Below the pieces are notes generated by a model. That model worked only from the letters and a program-made list of their open reading frames with translations, was not told the origin of the DNA and did not search any database. Both the position numbers and the translations under genes were made by a program. A stretch of DNA of 64,000 nt from Riptortus pedestris (lineage: Eukaryota > Arthropoda > Insecta > Hemiptera > Alydidae): the NCBI GenBank assembly GCA_019009955.1, contig CM032232.1:58059501-58123500 (forward strand). Reading direction: 5' to 3'. Positions 45,656 through 56,819 of this stretch are shown here, piece after piece; position 1 is the stretch's first letter; every line of letters starts with the position of its first letter.

Positions 45656-46254
45656 AGTTAGGGAAATATGAGAGCAGTAGTTCGGTCCAATGAGTGCTTG
45701 GCTACATTGGTATTTTTACTTGGTTTATTGTTTACTGTCAGTCCAGAGACAGGACTTTTCTTGAGTTTGGCTAACACAAGTACTTGTTCCTATATTATTA
45801 GTTTCTCGTTACTTTCTGCGTTAGACTGGAAATATAAAGCCGTCAGGAAAAGTGGAAAAACTGAACAATAGTGTAAAAAAAAAAATAAAGTTTTAATGCT
45901 AATATAGGCGTTAATAAGGAATTACAATTTCTCTAGGACATTGAGGAAAAGACGCACTCGCCTATGGCGGAAACCACCCCTGACGATATCTAAATACTTC
46001 ATTGGACATGGAGACTTCACTCCTTTCTCCACGCTTTCGGTGCACAGACCACATCCGGACAAGGAGCCCGGCTCACAGGGATGCGTAAAACAGGATTCCC
46101 CACGTGACGGAGTCATATTCTATACTTTCTTTCTCTCTTAGTAAGGGCTGCCATATAAAAAAAACTGGACATAAAATGTTTAATGACAGCAGTACTAAAT
46201 GCAAATTTCAAGAGTAGGCGCGAGATGTCAGTAATCCGCTGCTAATGGGAATAT
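45656..46254. other. spacer with a GC-richer core at 45940-46130
   Basis: Opposite frames of 64 and 66 codons overlap in the core. A TGCGTAAAACAGGATTCCCC followed by ACGTGACGGAG resembles a scrambled HNE right terminus. No gene recognised. Confidence 0.35.
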
Positions 46255-46450
46255 ATCATTGATTAACGACCACTATGTGGTACTAAGGCTAATTAGGAAG
46301 TTTTATCTATAGGGTACCACCATTTTCTAGATAGAGAGGGACTAAGACCTTCACTAAATAAATAAAGTAGTTCCTTATTAAATATATTTCTATTGTCAAG
46401 GTGGTAATCGAACTAACGACACTATATTCATCAAATTAATTCCTTAGGGA
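46255..46450 (-). mobile_element. SINE-A, diverged
   Basis: GATTAACGACCACTATGTGG, GGTACCACCATTTTCTAG, GAGGGACTAAG and AAGGTGGTAATCGAACTAAC follow in order; the head is missing after the B box. Confidence 0.78.
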
Positions 46451-46467
46451 GATCAAGTGATTAAAAT

Positions 46468-46522
46468 TAATATTCCTGGTAAATCTGTTTGGTTTGCGCA
46501 GCCCGTGCGTGATGGGTTGTAT
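46468..46522 (+). mobile_element. HNE right-end fragment
   Basis: GGTAAATCTGTTTGGTTTGC then GCAGCCCGTGCGTGATGGGT is a right terminus with a mostly intact hairpin. Confidence 0.65.
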
Positions 46523-47202
46523 TTACCAGCAGAGATTTACAGAGGACTGACGGCCTTTAGCAGGTCATGCCTCTGCACGTATTGATTTTTCACAGACTTG
46601 GCAGTTGGGTGCTATTTGACCCATTTTCCACGAACTATAATGACTTATAGATCACACGTCCTGAGGAAAAGGTCAGTCGTGTTGTTTCCCATGACACTTC
46701 TCGCACGTTTCTTATCCACCCCCTATGGCATTGAATTATTCCGTGTGAGTGTGTCTGAGTGTACGTGTTTTTCATTCAGTGTTCAATATTGAATGGTTCA
46801 TAACACTGTTCCACGAATTATTTGACTGTTGTATTGAAAACGATTTGAGACAGCCAATAATATTCGTGCCCCATTCAAGAATCGACAATAAAACTTGAAC
46901 ACGACATTTCGTGGTCGAAACTCTGTGGATGGACGAATTATGAATGAGGAGTTGCTTGTACCTCCTTGCTACTTCCGAATAAAATGCTATTCCACATTTT
47001 TCATTATTAATATTTATTGCGACTGCCTCTATATGAAATTATAAATTAATATATTTTGCCATTTGGCAACACAATCAATTCTAAATCAAGTCTTCACTGG
47101 AGTGCCTTTCTGGTCATTAAATAGGTGTCCATTAATTAAGTGTTTGCTGTTTTATCATAATACTTCGCTTGGCGCTAATTTCATGTATCCTTTAGCTTTT
47201 AG

Positions 47203-47205
<3 letters not shown>

Positions 47206-47238
<33 letters not shown>
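47206..47238. repeat. (AT)n microsatellite
   Basis: About 16 AT units, not in a recognised HNE. Confidence 0.88.
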
Positions 47239-47244
<6 letters not shown>

Positions 47245-47409
47245 CAAACGCATAATGCGGAAGAGTTAATTTCGCTGCAAAATTAAAATTCCTTATGGAC
47301 AGTAACATATCTTAATTCCTTAAAGAAATCATTGTAATTGAGAAATATTTAATAAAAAATAAATTGTCTAAATTTCATATTTAGGACTATTGTAGCTTGT
47401 TGCTGTGAA

Positions 47410-47665
47410 CGTCCTTTTTGGTCGAAATGACTAAGTAGGAGGATGGGGGGGGGGGGACATAGAGGGCAGTGAAAATATACTATCACAAATTTCTTCGTCC
47501 ATATTATTACAGATACAAAAGATTTGTACAGGTCCCTCCTTGTTTATTTTAAAAAGATTTAGAAATTTCTTGTGACATTTTTTGACCCGGTGGGTTAGAA
47601 TGGATTTATTGTTTATCGCTTTCAAATGAAATAATTTTAAAAGAAGCTAAGAAAGTCTTTATTTT
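47410..47665. repeat. dispersed family C copy
   Basis: A G-run near 47445, TTTTTTGACCCGGTGGGTTA and CTTTCAAATGAAATAATTTT align with family C at 12010-12075 and 59845-59875. Confidence 0.5.
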
Positions 47666-47816
47666 ATTGGATTACAAGGAATTCATGTAGTGTCGACATC
47701 ATATATTTCGTATTTATAGTTTCAATTTAAAATAAAATGTCCTAAACTTTCATTAGGACTTGAGCGATTTTGACTTTATCGCTGTCACAGTTTATTGCTA
47801 ATCATGTCGAGCTTAA

Positions 47817-48007
47817 CTGTTGTCATATCTGTCGGTGAAAACCGTCGTTACTGGCTGTTGATCGGGCACAACTCTAGACGGCTTGAAGATGATGCCTTCG
47901 TATCGAAAGCGCTTGCCAGCTGTACTCGATCATCAGCCAGTGACAACGGTCATCACCAACAGATATGGCAACAGTACCACTTATACTGGCCGTTCCTATC
48001 ATTTATT
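47817..48007. mobile_element. foldback retroposon FB-1 (191 bp, 15-bp target duplication)
   Basis: Arms 47817-47869 and 47922-47974 are inverted repeats matching at about 44 of 53 positions (CTGTTGTCATATCTGTCGGT against CTGTTGCCATATCTGTTGGT). The loop holds CTTGAAGATGATGCC and CGTATCGAAAGCG, hammerhead-like. Flanks 47802-47816 (TCATGTCGAGCTTAA) and 48008-48022 (TGATGTCTAGCTTAA) match at 13 of 15, a target duplication of retroposon length. The 71-codon frame is a shadow of the arms. Penelope-like or retrozyme ancestry is inferred. Confidence 0.65.
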
Positions 48008-48022
48008 TGATGTCTAGCTTAA

Positions 48023-48901
48023 ATTTCAAGTCCTGTGGAACCACTGTACAAATATGGTATAATGTAAATACTGTCGTCTGTGTATAGTTAGAAAATCTAT
48101 TCAGTGTCCACAGCCTTTGAGGGGCCCATGATGTTTGGTGGACTAAGATAGTTAGTTTCCATGAAGTGTTTGAAATTTGGGACAATTCGACCTATCTTGT
48201 TAATATATTTTTTTTTTATCATTCCCATGAATCTAATTTAAACTCGGCTTTATCTCTTTCCACTATTTCAACTCTATAAATGTTAATTATCAGTTTGTGC
48301 TGGTTTAATTAAATACATTCTTCCTGATAAAAGAACTCGTTTACCAACCGATTATCATACAAATCGTTAATTTTCTTGCTGCTGAAACGGTACTATACGG
48401 ATACTTCTAAAATAATTTCCTTTGTACTTTGGAATATGTCGCTTAGAGGCGGAAAAGCAGGAAACTTGGAAAACTTTCACCGTCTCGTAATGGAGCTAAG
48501 AAATGTCCATAGATCATGAGTCACGATGCCCGATGTCCCATCAGGGAAAAATGAAAGCGGGGAGACCAAATATTTCAACTGCTAAGCCCTCACTATATAG
48601 TAGCCTTTCTACCGTAAAATAATTTGTGGACGTTAGAGGAATTCAAGAGAAATCCCTTACGCAACACAAGATACATTTACTACAATTTTATAGTAACCCA
48701 GTTCCTCATGGAGGGGTAATTAAATACAAATGCAAATCTCTGACTTAGGAGGCAGTACATGAAGGTCCAAGGCCTGTCACACGAGGCTCTAGTTAAACAT
48801 TCTCTATCGTATTGCTGTACTATTAATATCTTAAGATCATAACGGATTCGGCAGTTATGAGATTGTTGAAAAACATATCAGGAGGCATCTTTGTTGAAAT
48901 C
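48023..48901. other. AT-rich spacer
   Basis: Starts with AGCTTAAATTTCAAGTCCTG, a short dispersed motif also seen near 9825 and 50965-50998. No gene recognised. Confidence 0.4.
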
Positions 48902-49551
48902 GTTTTTAGCAGATTTCCCTTAAGAACTTCAGCTCATATTCTCTGTTACCGTTTAAGCTGTCACTATTTTTGATTGATCGGTACCAAACTCGATATTCAA
49001 ACGTTTTATGTAAAACTAAAGACTAAGCTAAAGATCATGTTCGTTAATGGCTGAAATCAGATCAGTTGGAGGGGGTGGGATATAGGCGGGAGAATTTTGA
49101 AAAATTCTAAATATCTCCGTTATTATAAGTTTTACCGAAAAATTGTATATAACCAATCACATTCCAAATTTAATATTCTATGAATGTTGTTATATATATG
49201 TTTTTTCTATCTTCAGTATTAACCAAGGTATTGGCATTTCCTTTTTTTCAGCCTTCAGTTGCAGCTCCTCTTTTAGTGATCGCTCTTTAAAAATAAGAGA
49301 ATATATCCTGAAACGTTTTATTCCAAATATTGTTTTCAACGGATCTTCGTAATGTGAGATACATGCAAATAGTTAGTGTGATGACGTCATCAGGTCAGAT
49401 TTTATTGACGCCCACTTCTACTCATCATTTTTTTTTTTTTTTTTTTTTTTTTGGAAATAGAGAATATATGTTGAGATGAGATCTGTAGTAGAGTGTAATT
49501 CCGACAGGTGGGAAATTTTCTTAGTTTACGCAGCCCTTGCGTGGCGGATTT
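48902..49551 (+). mobile_element. HNE, complete plus copy
   Basis: Left TTTTTAGCAGATTTCCCTTA, then GTTACCGTTTAAGCTGTC, TGGGATATAGGCGGG, CCGTTATTATAAGTTTTACC, ACGGATCTTCGTAATGTGAG, a poly-T at 49429-49452, and right end CAGGTGGGAAATTTTCTTAG with GCAGCCCTTGC and GGCGGATTT. ~650 bp. Confidence 0.85.
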
Positions 49552-49839
49552 ACAATTTAAAAAACGCTCTTGGGCAAAGTAAAATTTTTCCAGGATGCTG
49601 TCAGGTACCGTAGGTGAAAAATAATTGACCCGGAGATCTGACCTCCGTAACCCTTGGCCTTTATCAACACTTCCAGCTGATGTGATGGGGACAATAGCAG
49701 CATGTTCCAATCTTTATCGTGGATAAACCTAGATTCCGTGTAAACACTAACTAAAGGTGTTGACCTAGAGCGGCAATCAGAGATTATTTCTATTTGCAAC
49801 CGTTTTCCTCCGATGCCGAATGTGAGTTGTTAGTAAATT

Positions 49840-49950
49840 ATATTTTTAAGGAAAGTCAGCTGATGGGGTTGTACTCCCGAAGTGACATGGAGAATGAGGA
49901 TTTAGAGAAGAGGTAGAATAAAAAATTCTGAACATCCTAGGAGTCAGAGC
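49840..49950 (+). mobile_element. HNE left part, diverged
   Basis: AAGGAAAGTCAGCTGATGGG, GTTGTACTCCCGAAGTGAC and GAGGATTTAGAGAAGAGG recall the left blocks. Confidence 0.4.
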
Positions 49951-50239
49951 TGTAAATGTTTTGTAACCAGCTTGCTGAAAATGAATTTGTAATGAAATTG
50001 ACATTGCATTACATAAACCCATTATAAATGACCATATATTTTATATTGTGAGTATTCCCAGCACAGAGCACATTAAGATTATTATTTGTGAATGGTTAAA
50101 TGTATAGTTTTTACCTTTAAATAAGAGTTATATCCGATTTGGAGTTGTCACCATATGCTCTAGCATTTTCGTAGATAACGCAGATGGATTTTTATAATAA
50201 CTTTATTCCTTTTTTAAAAAATAAACTGTTTAATAACTG

Positions 50240-50860
50240 GAGTTACTGTTTACTTTTTCCTTTTTTTTTTGGTTTTGAACCTTCAGCAAACTTTTACTCC
50301 CGCTCGTCGTAAGTTAACAATAAGACAAAATATCACGAAATGAGTTTTCCTGAGCTTAAATATCACGTATGTGTTCAAATAATATTTACTATGTGACATT
50401 TATAAATAAGAGTTCAATTAAACATCATCAATCAAGCCTTTTTTACGTTCAGAACAACATAATGCAATATTTAACCGTCTTATGAAAAATGTCAGTGACG
50501 CAGGTGCTGCGTGAACTAAGCAAATTTCTCACATGCTGGAATAACACAATAGTAATGTCATCTCACCATATATTCTCTATTTCATGTCAAAATTCAGTGA
50601 TTACTTTTGGGGATTTATTGAAGGCTTAAAAGTAGAAAAAAGTGCTAATAACTCGCTTAATATTTGAGTTATAAGAAAATGTATAGAACAACAATTGTAG
50701 AGGATCAATAGTTTAACAATATTGTTTTTATAACATTTTTCGATCCGACTCATAATAACGGAGATATTTTGAATTTTTGAATCCCTCCCCCAAACCCCCA
50801 CGATTCCAGGTCCGATTTCAGCCAATAACAATGATGATCTTTAGTGAGAGGGGTTACTCC
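50240..50860 (-). mobile_element. HNE pieces, plus then minus, back to back
   Basis: 50265-50420 is plus-oriented (CCTTCAGCAAACTTTTACTC, CTCGTCGTAAGTTAACAATA). 50490-50850 is minus-oriented and starts TGTCAGTGACGCAGGTGCTG with GCAAATTTCTCACATGCTGG, with the first module intact up to the C-rich block near 50787. Confidence 0.7.
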
Positions 50861-51014
50861 TGTTCCAGGTCCTATTTCAGCTTATTAACTAATATCTGTA
50901 TCTCATATAGCTCCAATTAAAACAGTATTTGTTATTTAAGCTTGGAATAAAACTATATTGGCTTTCAAGTCCTGTTAAAATTGTAGTTCAAGTCCTGTTC
51001 ACATAGGTTTCTTT

Positions 51015-51066
51015 ATTGAGTCGGGAAACCTGCTTAGTTTACGCAGCCGTATGTGGCGTACTTTCT
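51015..51066 (+). mobile_element. HNE right-end fragment
   Basis: CGGGAAACCTGCTTAGTTTA then CGCAGCCGTATGTGGCGTAC is a right terminus with a damaged hairpin. Upstream AGTTCAAGTCCTGTTCACAT matches the short dispersed motif near 9825. Confidence 0.65.
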
Positions 51067-51457
51067 AGTTGGCACCCCAGGAGGACGGAGATAGACCACA
51101 GTTTGGGAGAAATTTTAAAGGATACTGAAAGCTGCATTGATTTAAAAAAAAAAAAATGTGTCGAATCATTTTTCATCATGATAATGTTCCTGCTCGCTCA
51201 TTTCTCTAATGCTGCTGGAAAATGCTTTGAGGAAATTCCGAGAGATTTTCCTCACTAATTACTTCCGAGTCTAGCGCTTCAGCTCGTCCCCACTCCCTCC
51301 CCCACCGCTGAAAATTCAAAAAGTAAAAAGTAATATTAAAGAGCAAGTGAGATGAGGCGAACTCTAACCACTTTCTCTTTTATGTAAACTCCTTTTGCAG
51401 GGAATCATTAAAGAAAGGCTTGGGTAATGGAAACACTGTCATTAAAGGTCTGTCAAG

Positions 51458-52308
51458 TTTGTAGCAGATTTCCCTTGAGGAAAACGAGCTATTGAGGTTG
51501 TGCTCTTGACACGATTTTCGACGAATGACCGTCGATTCTCCTAAGGAGATGACAAGAGGTCGGTTCATTTATGTGTAAATACATGTTCTAGTGGAAATTT
51601 CTTTTTTCGTCAATAACAAAATTATTTTTTTAAGTTTTATGTAAAAAATAATGATCAAGGACGTTAATGGCTGAAATCAGACCAGAGGGGAGGTGGGTTT
51701 AGAGGAATATTCAAAATATTCGCGTGATTAAAATATTTATGGATCCAATATTATTTTAACTTTAATGCGCTATAAATGTTGTTATGTACCATGTTTCTCT
51801 ATCTTGAATATTAAGTGAGACATTTGCAATGGAAGGATAATAAGGCCAAAACACGTCCACTCTTAACACTTCTTTAATTATAAGCACAGTACTTTCGGGG
51901 CGAACCGTCCCATCTTGAGTGCTCTAGAGCTGGTCTCGCCGGACAATAGGCTCTAGAGCACTGAAGATGAGACGTTTTGACCTTATTATCCTTCCGTTGA
52001 CGATGGACCTCCACCAGCCAACCCAAATCCCGAGTGAGATATATGCATTTTTTTTTTTTTTTTTTTTGTGTCACCGCACTTTAACAATAAGTTCATATAT
52101 CAGGGCACGCCTTTTTCCAAGCTGAAAAGCTGAATATGTTTTCAACAGGTCTTTACTAGATGGGTTACTTGCAAATACCTTGTGTGATGAGACCATCAAA
52201 CTATATTTATTGACCGTCCACTACTACTCATCAGGTGTTTTTTGTTAAAATTAGAGAGAGAAACCATGGGAAATCTGCTTAGTTTATGCAGCCCTTAGTG
52301 ACGGACTT
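51458..52308 (+). mobile_element. HNE, complete plus copy interrupted by FB-2
   Basis: Left TAGCAGATTTCCCTTGAGGA, GTGCTCTTGACACGATTTTC, ACCAGAGGGGAGGTGGG and AATATTAAGTGAGACATTTG precede the insertion at 51829. After it TATGCATTTTTTTT, the CAGGTCTTTACTAGATG block and right end ATGGGAAATCTGCTTAGTTT with GACGGACTT continue the element. Confidence 0.88.
51829..52032. mobile_element. foldback retroposon FB-2 (204 bp, 15-bp target duplication)
   Basis: Inserted in an HNE copy, so its borders are exact: AGTGAGACATTTGCA at 51814-51828 is repeated as AGTGAGATATATGCA at 52033-52047 (13 of 15). Outer inverted arms 51827-51852 and 51974-51999 match at 24 of 26. Inner arms 51911-51930 and 51950-51969 match at 19 of 20 around a 19-bp loop. 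On the minus strand near 51890-51921 CTCAAGATGGGACGG and CGCCCCGAAAG resemble a hammerhead core. Non-coding; Penelope-like or retrozyme ancestry is inferred. Confidence 0.72.
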
Positions 52309-52894
52309 ATAGTCTTGTTCAACTCCGTACGAAATCTTAGGCTTTTCGTAAATATGTCTTCATGTTAAATTAAAATTTATTGTTATCACCGACTGATAAC
52401 GTTCGCTAAATTCATTGTTGGGTCTGGCATCCAGGATTTCCTGAATGACTTGGTACCAGGTTGCACCTGCAATGTCACCGTGAGTCCAATGACTGTTTCG
52501 CTTGCATATATCACCTTTTGTATGATATGTATTACACGGATTATTATTATTCATTGTGCTTTCTCTCAGAGTTTACGAACAATTTCTATTAAAAATATCA
52601 GTTTTATATAACTTTATGTCGAGTCCGGATCTCCACCAACGAATAGGTGGAATCACTCCTCCAAAACTGATCCTTTCATTCTGACTTCATAATTTTCAAT
52701 TACTAATTCATTATTGTTTCAATATAAGATCTCAATTATTTGTGAAAATAGGTAACAGCATTTTTACAAAAACTTATATTTAAATTGTTATTATTACAAC
52801 ACGTAGGTTCTCGGATTCCTGGATAACCTTTTTACAAGCCATCCACGAAAATTTATAGAATGGTTGCCATTTTTGTTGTAGACTTCCCACAATT
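52309..52894. other. spacer without recognised repeats
   Basis: A 64-codon minus frame at 52360-52554 is moderately protein-like but unrecognised. Nothing else supported. Confidence 0.4.
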
Positions 52895-53185
52895 TTAGAA
52901 GATTTCCCTTAAAGGAATTCAGCTATTGAGGTCGTGCTCAAGAATCGATATTTGAAGAATTATTTTAAAAAACGAGTTTTATATACACACACTTATCTCT
53001 TATTATCTTTACCGCTCTAGCAGTAGTTATTTTCATTTGATCGTTGCCAAACTCGATAACCAAACTAAAAGTAAAGATCAAGTTCGTTAAAAGTTGTTAA
53101 AGGCCGGAGCGAAGGGGTAATCTAAAGTTTATAATATCTCCATTACTATGAGGCTGATCGAAAAGTCAAATATCTCTTATTTACG
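52895..53185 (+). mobile_element. HNE left part
   Basis: TTTTAGAAGATTTCCCTTAA then AGGAATTCAGCTATTGAGGT is a good left end. ACCGCTCTAGCAGTAG, AAACTCGATAACC and TCCATTACTATGAGGCTGAT follow. Confidence 0.78.
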
Positions 53186-53379
53186 GACAGGTGCAATTTT
53201 ATAAATTATTGAACATTGGGTTATCCTTTTCTTATTTGGAATAAAGTACATTTTGAAATACAACTTTGATGAGAATGTCGTTAAGGATTCAGTTACTTTT
53301 TTTATTAGGAAAAGAATATCTGAACACTCCAAACCACAGAATTAAGTAATACAAAAGCTATTTGTAATGGAATGTAATT

Positions 53380-53557
53380 TGAGGCTTCTAAGGCTAATTG
53401 GGACGGATTATCTAGGGGCTACAACCAAAGAAGGGATTAGGATATTATTTAATGAGTTCCTCAATAAATAAATTCCTATTGCCCAGTTGAACTCACGGCT
53501 CTAGGTTTACTAAATGAAGCCCACACCTTAACTCACACGGTTTATCTGAGCCCCTCT
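53380..53557 (-). mobile_element. SINE-A, near-full, diverged
   Basis: CTAAGGCTAATTGGGACGGA, AATAAATTCCTATTGCCCAG, CACGGCTCTAGGTTTAC and CCTTAACTCACACGGTTTAT then CTGAGCCCC follow in order. The tail is missing. Confidence 0.82.
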
Positions 53558-54348
53558 AAAGAATAACATTTGTCGTTTTTTTTTAAAGCAAAACTATTTG
53601 TCGTTTCACAAAATGCTCTACAAAAAATAATTATACTTTGGTTTCGGCCTAATTTTCTTGGAAGGAAATGGAGTTTCATAAATAAAATATAAGAAATAAA
53701 TCAAAATCAAAGAAGCCCCTGCTCTGAGTCATTTACTTATCAGAAATCTCGAGTTATTGCTAGCTATCTCAGTATAAATTGTCTAGAACTGACAAGAGTT
53801 ATGGCTCATAACCTACAAACGTATTCTTTTCTGAGAAGGTCAAGCGGCAAATTATTTTTAAAATAATTTAATTTTTTCTTTATCGAAGTTCGGAATCCGC
53901 CCATGTTCCTTGAATATTAGAACCCCGGAAATTGATAATAAGTATTGTTCAAAACCGAAGAAGCGTAAATTATATTCATTTAAAATAATTCTAAAAATTT
54001 ACATACTTATGTAATTAATGTAAAGGAGTTCAGAACAATTAATAAGAGATTCAAAATTATTGTAATATTAAATTTGATGTAGAAACTATGCACTATAAAA
54101 ATGACAATTTAATTCATAAATTGTTTTTTTTTTATTATTATTATTGTTAATGCAAGAGATCAAATTAATTGCTGAGTAAGAAACTCAATTATCTAGTGCC
54201 TTTAATGAATTTTCGCCACAAGCTTCTTGGAACGTTTGAAGCTTTTATTTCTGTTGATCTCTATTTAAAAGGATTTTCTCAGCAATGCGCTAGTACATTT
54301 TGCTGGAATGAACTTCGTTTATGAAATTATTAAATTAAAGAAATATTT
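53558..54348. other. AT-rich spacer
   Basis: Homopolymer-rich DNA, no gene or known repeat. Confidence 0.5.
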
Positions 54349-54452
54349 TATTATTATTATTATTTATTAACGTCCACTTTTTGCAACTCAGGCTAATTGG
54401 GACGGGTTATCTACAGGTTACCACCCTTTTCTAGCCAAGGTGGGATTTTAGG
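54349..54452 (-). mobile_element. SINE-A, 5'-truncated
   Basis: (ATT)n, TTATTAACGTCCACTTTTTG, GGGACGGGTTATCTACAGGT and TTCTAGCCAAGGTGGGATTT are very close to consensus, suggesting a young copy lacking its head. Confidence 0.9.
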
Positions 54453-54590
54453 AAAAAATATTTAGTATTAAATAAATGTGGAAATTTATTTTAAGCAAAT
54501 AGATCTTAGTTTTTATTGTGGTTTAATTAGGTAATGAAGAACGCATTTAACTAACTTATATATATTTGCGTTTATATATAGTCACTGGTC

Positions 54591-55000
54591 TTAACCCTCT
54601 TAGAGCCGAGCGAATCGGGTGTCCATGCGAAGATACTCAGAGGAATTTGATTAATTTACTAGGGATTGGAAAAATGCTCATAATAAGGAGTAGTTTGTAG
54701 TTTAGTTTGTAATGTAGCAACGAAATTCTGTACTTTTAATTGAAACTTTATTACGAAATCGGCGGTTTTCAAACACTGGCTGCTAAGAAAGACTAACTGT
54801 TCTTTGACACGGCCAAGAAAGACTAAAAGAAAGATTTTAGTCTCGCCGTGCCGATGGATGATGTGACATGTGAGCTATCTGATAACTATCATAAACAGAT
54901 TAGGATTACTGTCCCTAGAAACTATCCAGTGACGAGCTTCTACCTTATCGCTACAGTGCTTCATTGGTGCCGAAACAGCAAAGATAGCAAAATATCCTAA
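54591..55000 (+). mobile_element. possible piggyBac-like remnant with a strong hairpin
   Basis: TTAACCCTCTTAGAGCCGAG at 54591 has the TTAA target and CCCT start typical of piggyBac-type termini. No opposite terminus or transposase was found. Inside, 54808-54850 folds as CACGGC/GCCGTG plus AGACTAAAA/TTTTAGTCT with a GAAAGA loop. Weak call. Confidence 0.2.
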
Positions 55001-55184
55001 TAAATATTTTTTTAAATTGTTAAAACAATTCTTGGCTACAGACGACTTGAAAGGGATTAGTTTTAATTTTGTTGCTTTCCTTGTTGCTTATTAGAAAGTT
55101 CAATTTTCTTGCTCTAACTGACCTAATAAAAAAAAGTCTTTCTTCAATAGTGGATGCGTTCATTCGAAAGTACAGTCCCTCACG

Positions 55185-55201
55185 CACGTTCGCAGAACGT
55201 G
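55185..55201. other. short perfect hairpin
   Basis: CACGTTC-GCA-GAACGTG, a 7-bp stem with a 3-nt loop in otherwise unannotated DNA. Function unknown. Confidence 0.4.
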
Positions 55202-55385
55202 TCGCTATTTGTTCGTGAACTTGAGGAATTTCGTCTCACTGGCCCTGTCTTTTTAGGGCAACAGAACAGTTGAATTGTGTAGTAATCCTATTATTTTTTT
55301 TTCTTTTATGATTTTCAGGCTTATTTTCAACTGAAAATTGACCAAATCACTTTTGTTTATTATTGTTCAACCGCTATGCACAACC

Positions 55386-55975
55386 TTTAGCATATTTATC
55401 TTAAGGGAAGTCCGCTATTCAGATTGTTCTCTTGAGGCTTTATTCGAAACGTTTCCTCATTTTTCCATAGATCGTACCCACTTAATCAATAATTTGTGTG
55501 TGCAATTACAATTAAATAATGATTTTGATTGACCTTTAACAATAAGCGAATGTATCATGAAACGTCATATTCCAAGCTTAAATACCAAATATTTTTTTCA
55601 ACAGATCTTTACTTGATGAGATACATTCAAATATGATGTGTGATGTCATCAATGAAGATTTTATTTCTTGTCTCGAAAATATTTATTTGTTCTAAGCCAT
55701 ACTCTATATTTACCCTGTTTCATTTAACACCTCAGAGCTTAGTCGTTAATGGTTGAAATTCCTCTACAGTTGCTGTGCTATACATTTTTTCCTAACTCAA
55801 ATATTAAGCCAGTTATTCGTATTTCGTTGTTTTCGTCCTTCGTTAAACCCCGCCCCCTCGACTGCTACTCATTTTTATTTAGAAATTCAGAATATATGGT
55901 ATGGTGATTGAGATTAGTAATTACCAGCACGCGGGAAATCTGCTTAGTTTACGCTACCCCTGCGTGACGCACGTT
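55386..55975 (+). mobile_element. HNE, plus copy with both ends
   Basis: Left end TTTAGCATATTTATCTTAAG with GGAAGTCCGC. The body skips directly to the second module (ACGTCATATTCCAAGCTTAA, TTTACTTGATGAGATACATT). Right end CAGCACGCGGGAAATCTGCT with CTGCGTGACGCA. The AT tract and first module are deleted. Confidence 0.83.
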
Positions 55976-56249
55976 ATAGTTAATAATTATTAATAGTAAT
56001 TTGAGGAGAAGGAAGGTTATCATTAGATTTCCACAATTTTCGAACTTTAACTTTATTTGGTAGTTCTTGTCTGCGAATTCTCCTACCTCTGACAGATCTT
56101 CAAGAAACTAAAGACCTATGTATTACTGCTTATAGAAGTACTGTGGCTCTAATTTCGTTTATGTGTGTTAACATATGCCTAAAAGACGTATTGGAATACA
56201 TATATAGATAATGGACGTAGTAATCAGAAAAGTTTAATTTCTGAATGGT

Positions 56250-56280
56250 CTTCAACCAAGGGCAATCTGCTAAAATGAAA
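56250..56280 (-). mobile_element. HNE left-end scrap
   Basis: AAGGGCAATCTGCTAAAAT matches the left terminus only. Confidence 0.4.
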
Positions 56281-56819
56281 AAAAAAAAAATCGATCTATT
56301 GAAGTGAAATAATTTCATGAAGCGGGACGGGTAAAACGTGGTCATAAATTAAAATTTAATGATGTGTGACCTATTCTTCGAACAATGGAAACATTTAGTT
56401 TACAATTGTCTTACATTTATGCTCGGTTTATTTGAAGGTTCTCCGCTTACTCTGACATCTTAATGAGTTACAGACATGAACTTTGTATAGCTGTAGGAAA
56501 TCCAAAATTGTCAAATTGTGAGAACAAAACAATTTGATTGCAGTTTTTCTTCTCATAATGTTGAAGGAGTATTAACTCATAGTTTCCCGATGGACATTAG
56601 TGAATTGACTACCGCGAAATGAAATATTGTTATCTGTCATCCATGTATCCAAAATCACAAGCAACCCCCAACACCCAAAGCAGGATAAATGATAAGAAAG
56701 AGTACTTTAAATCTTTCATAGAAACATACCGAAGCCTAAAGAACCAAAAAGAAAAACAGTAAGTTATGATGTTTAAATGATCAGGTTTAACAATCGTCCG
56801 TCTGTGCTGTCTACTAAAA
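56281..56819. other. AT-rich spacer
   Basis: No gene or repeat supported. Confidence 0.45.

Noticed and set aside
49402..49710. 102-codon minus frame
   Set aside because: Its start lies in unrelated spacer and it reads through an HNE right end and a poly-T tract (poly-K).
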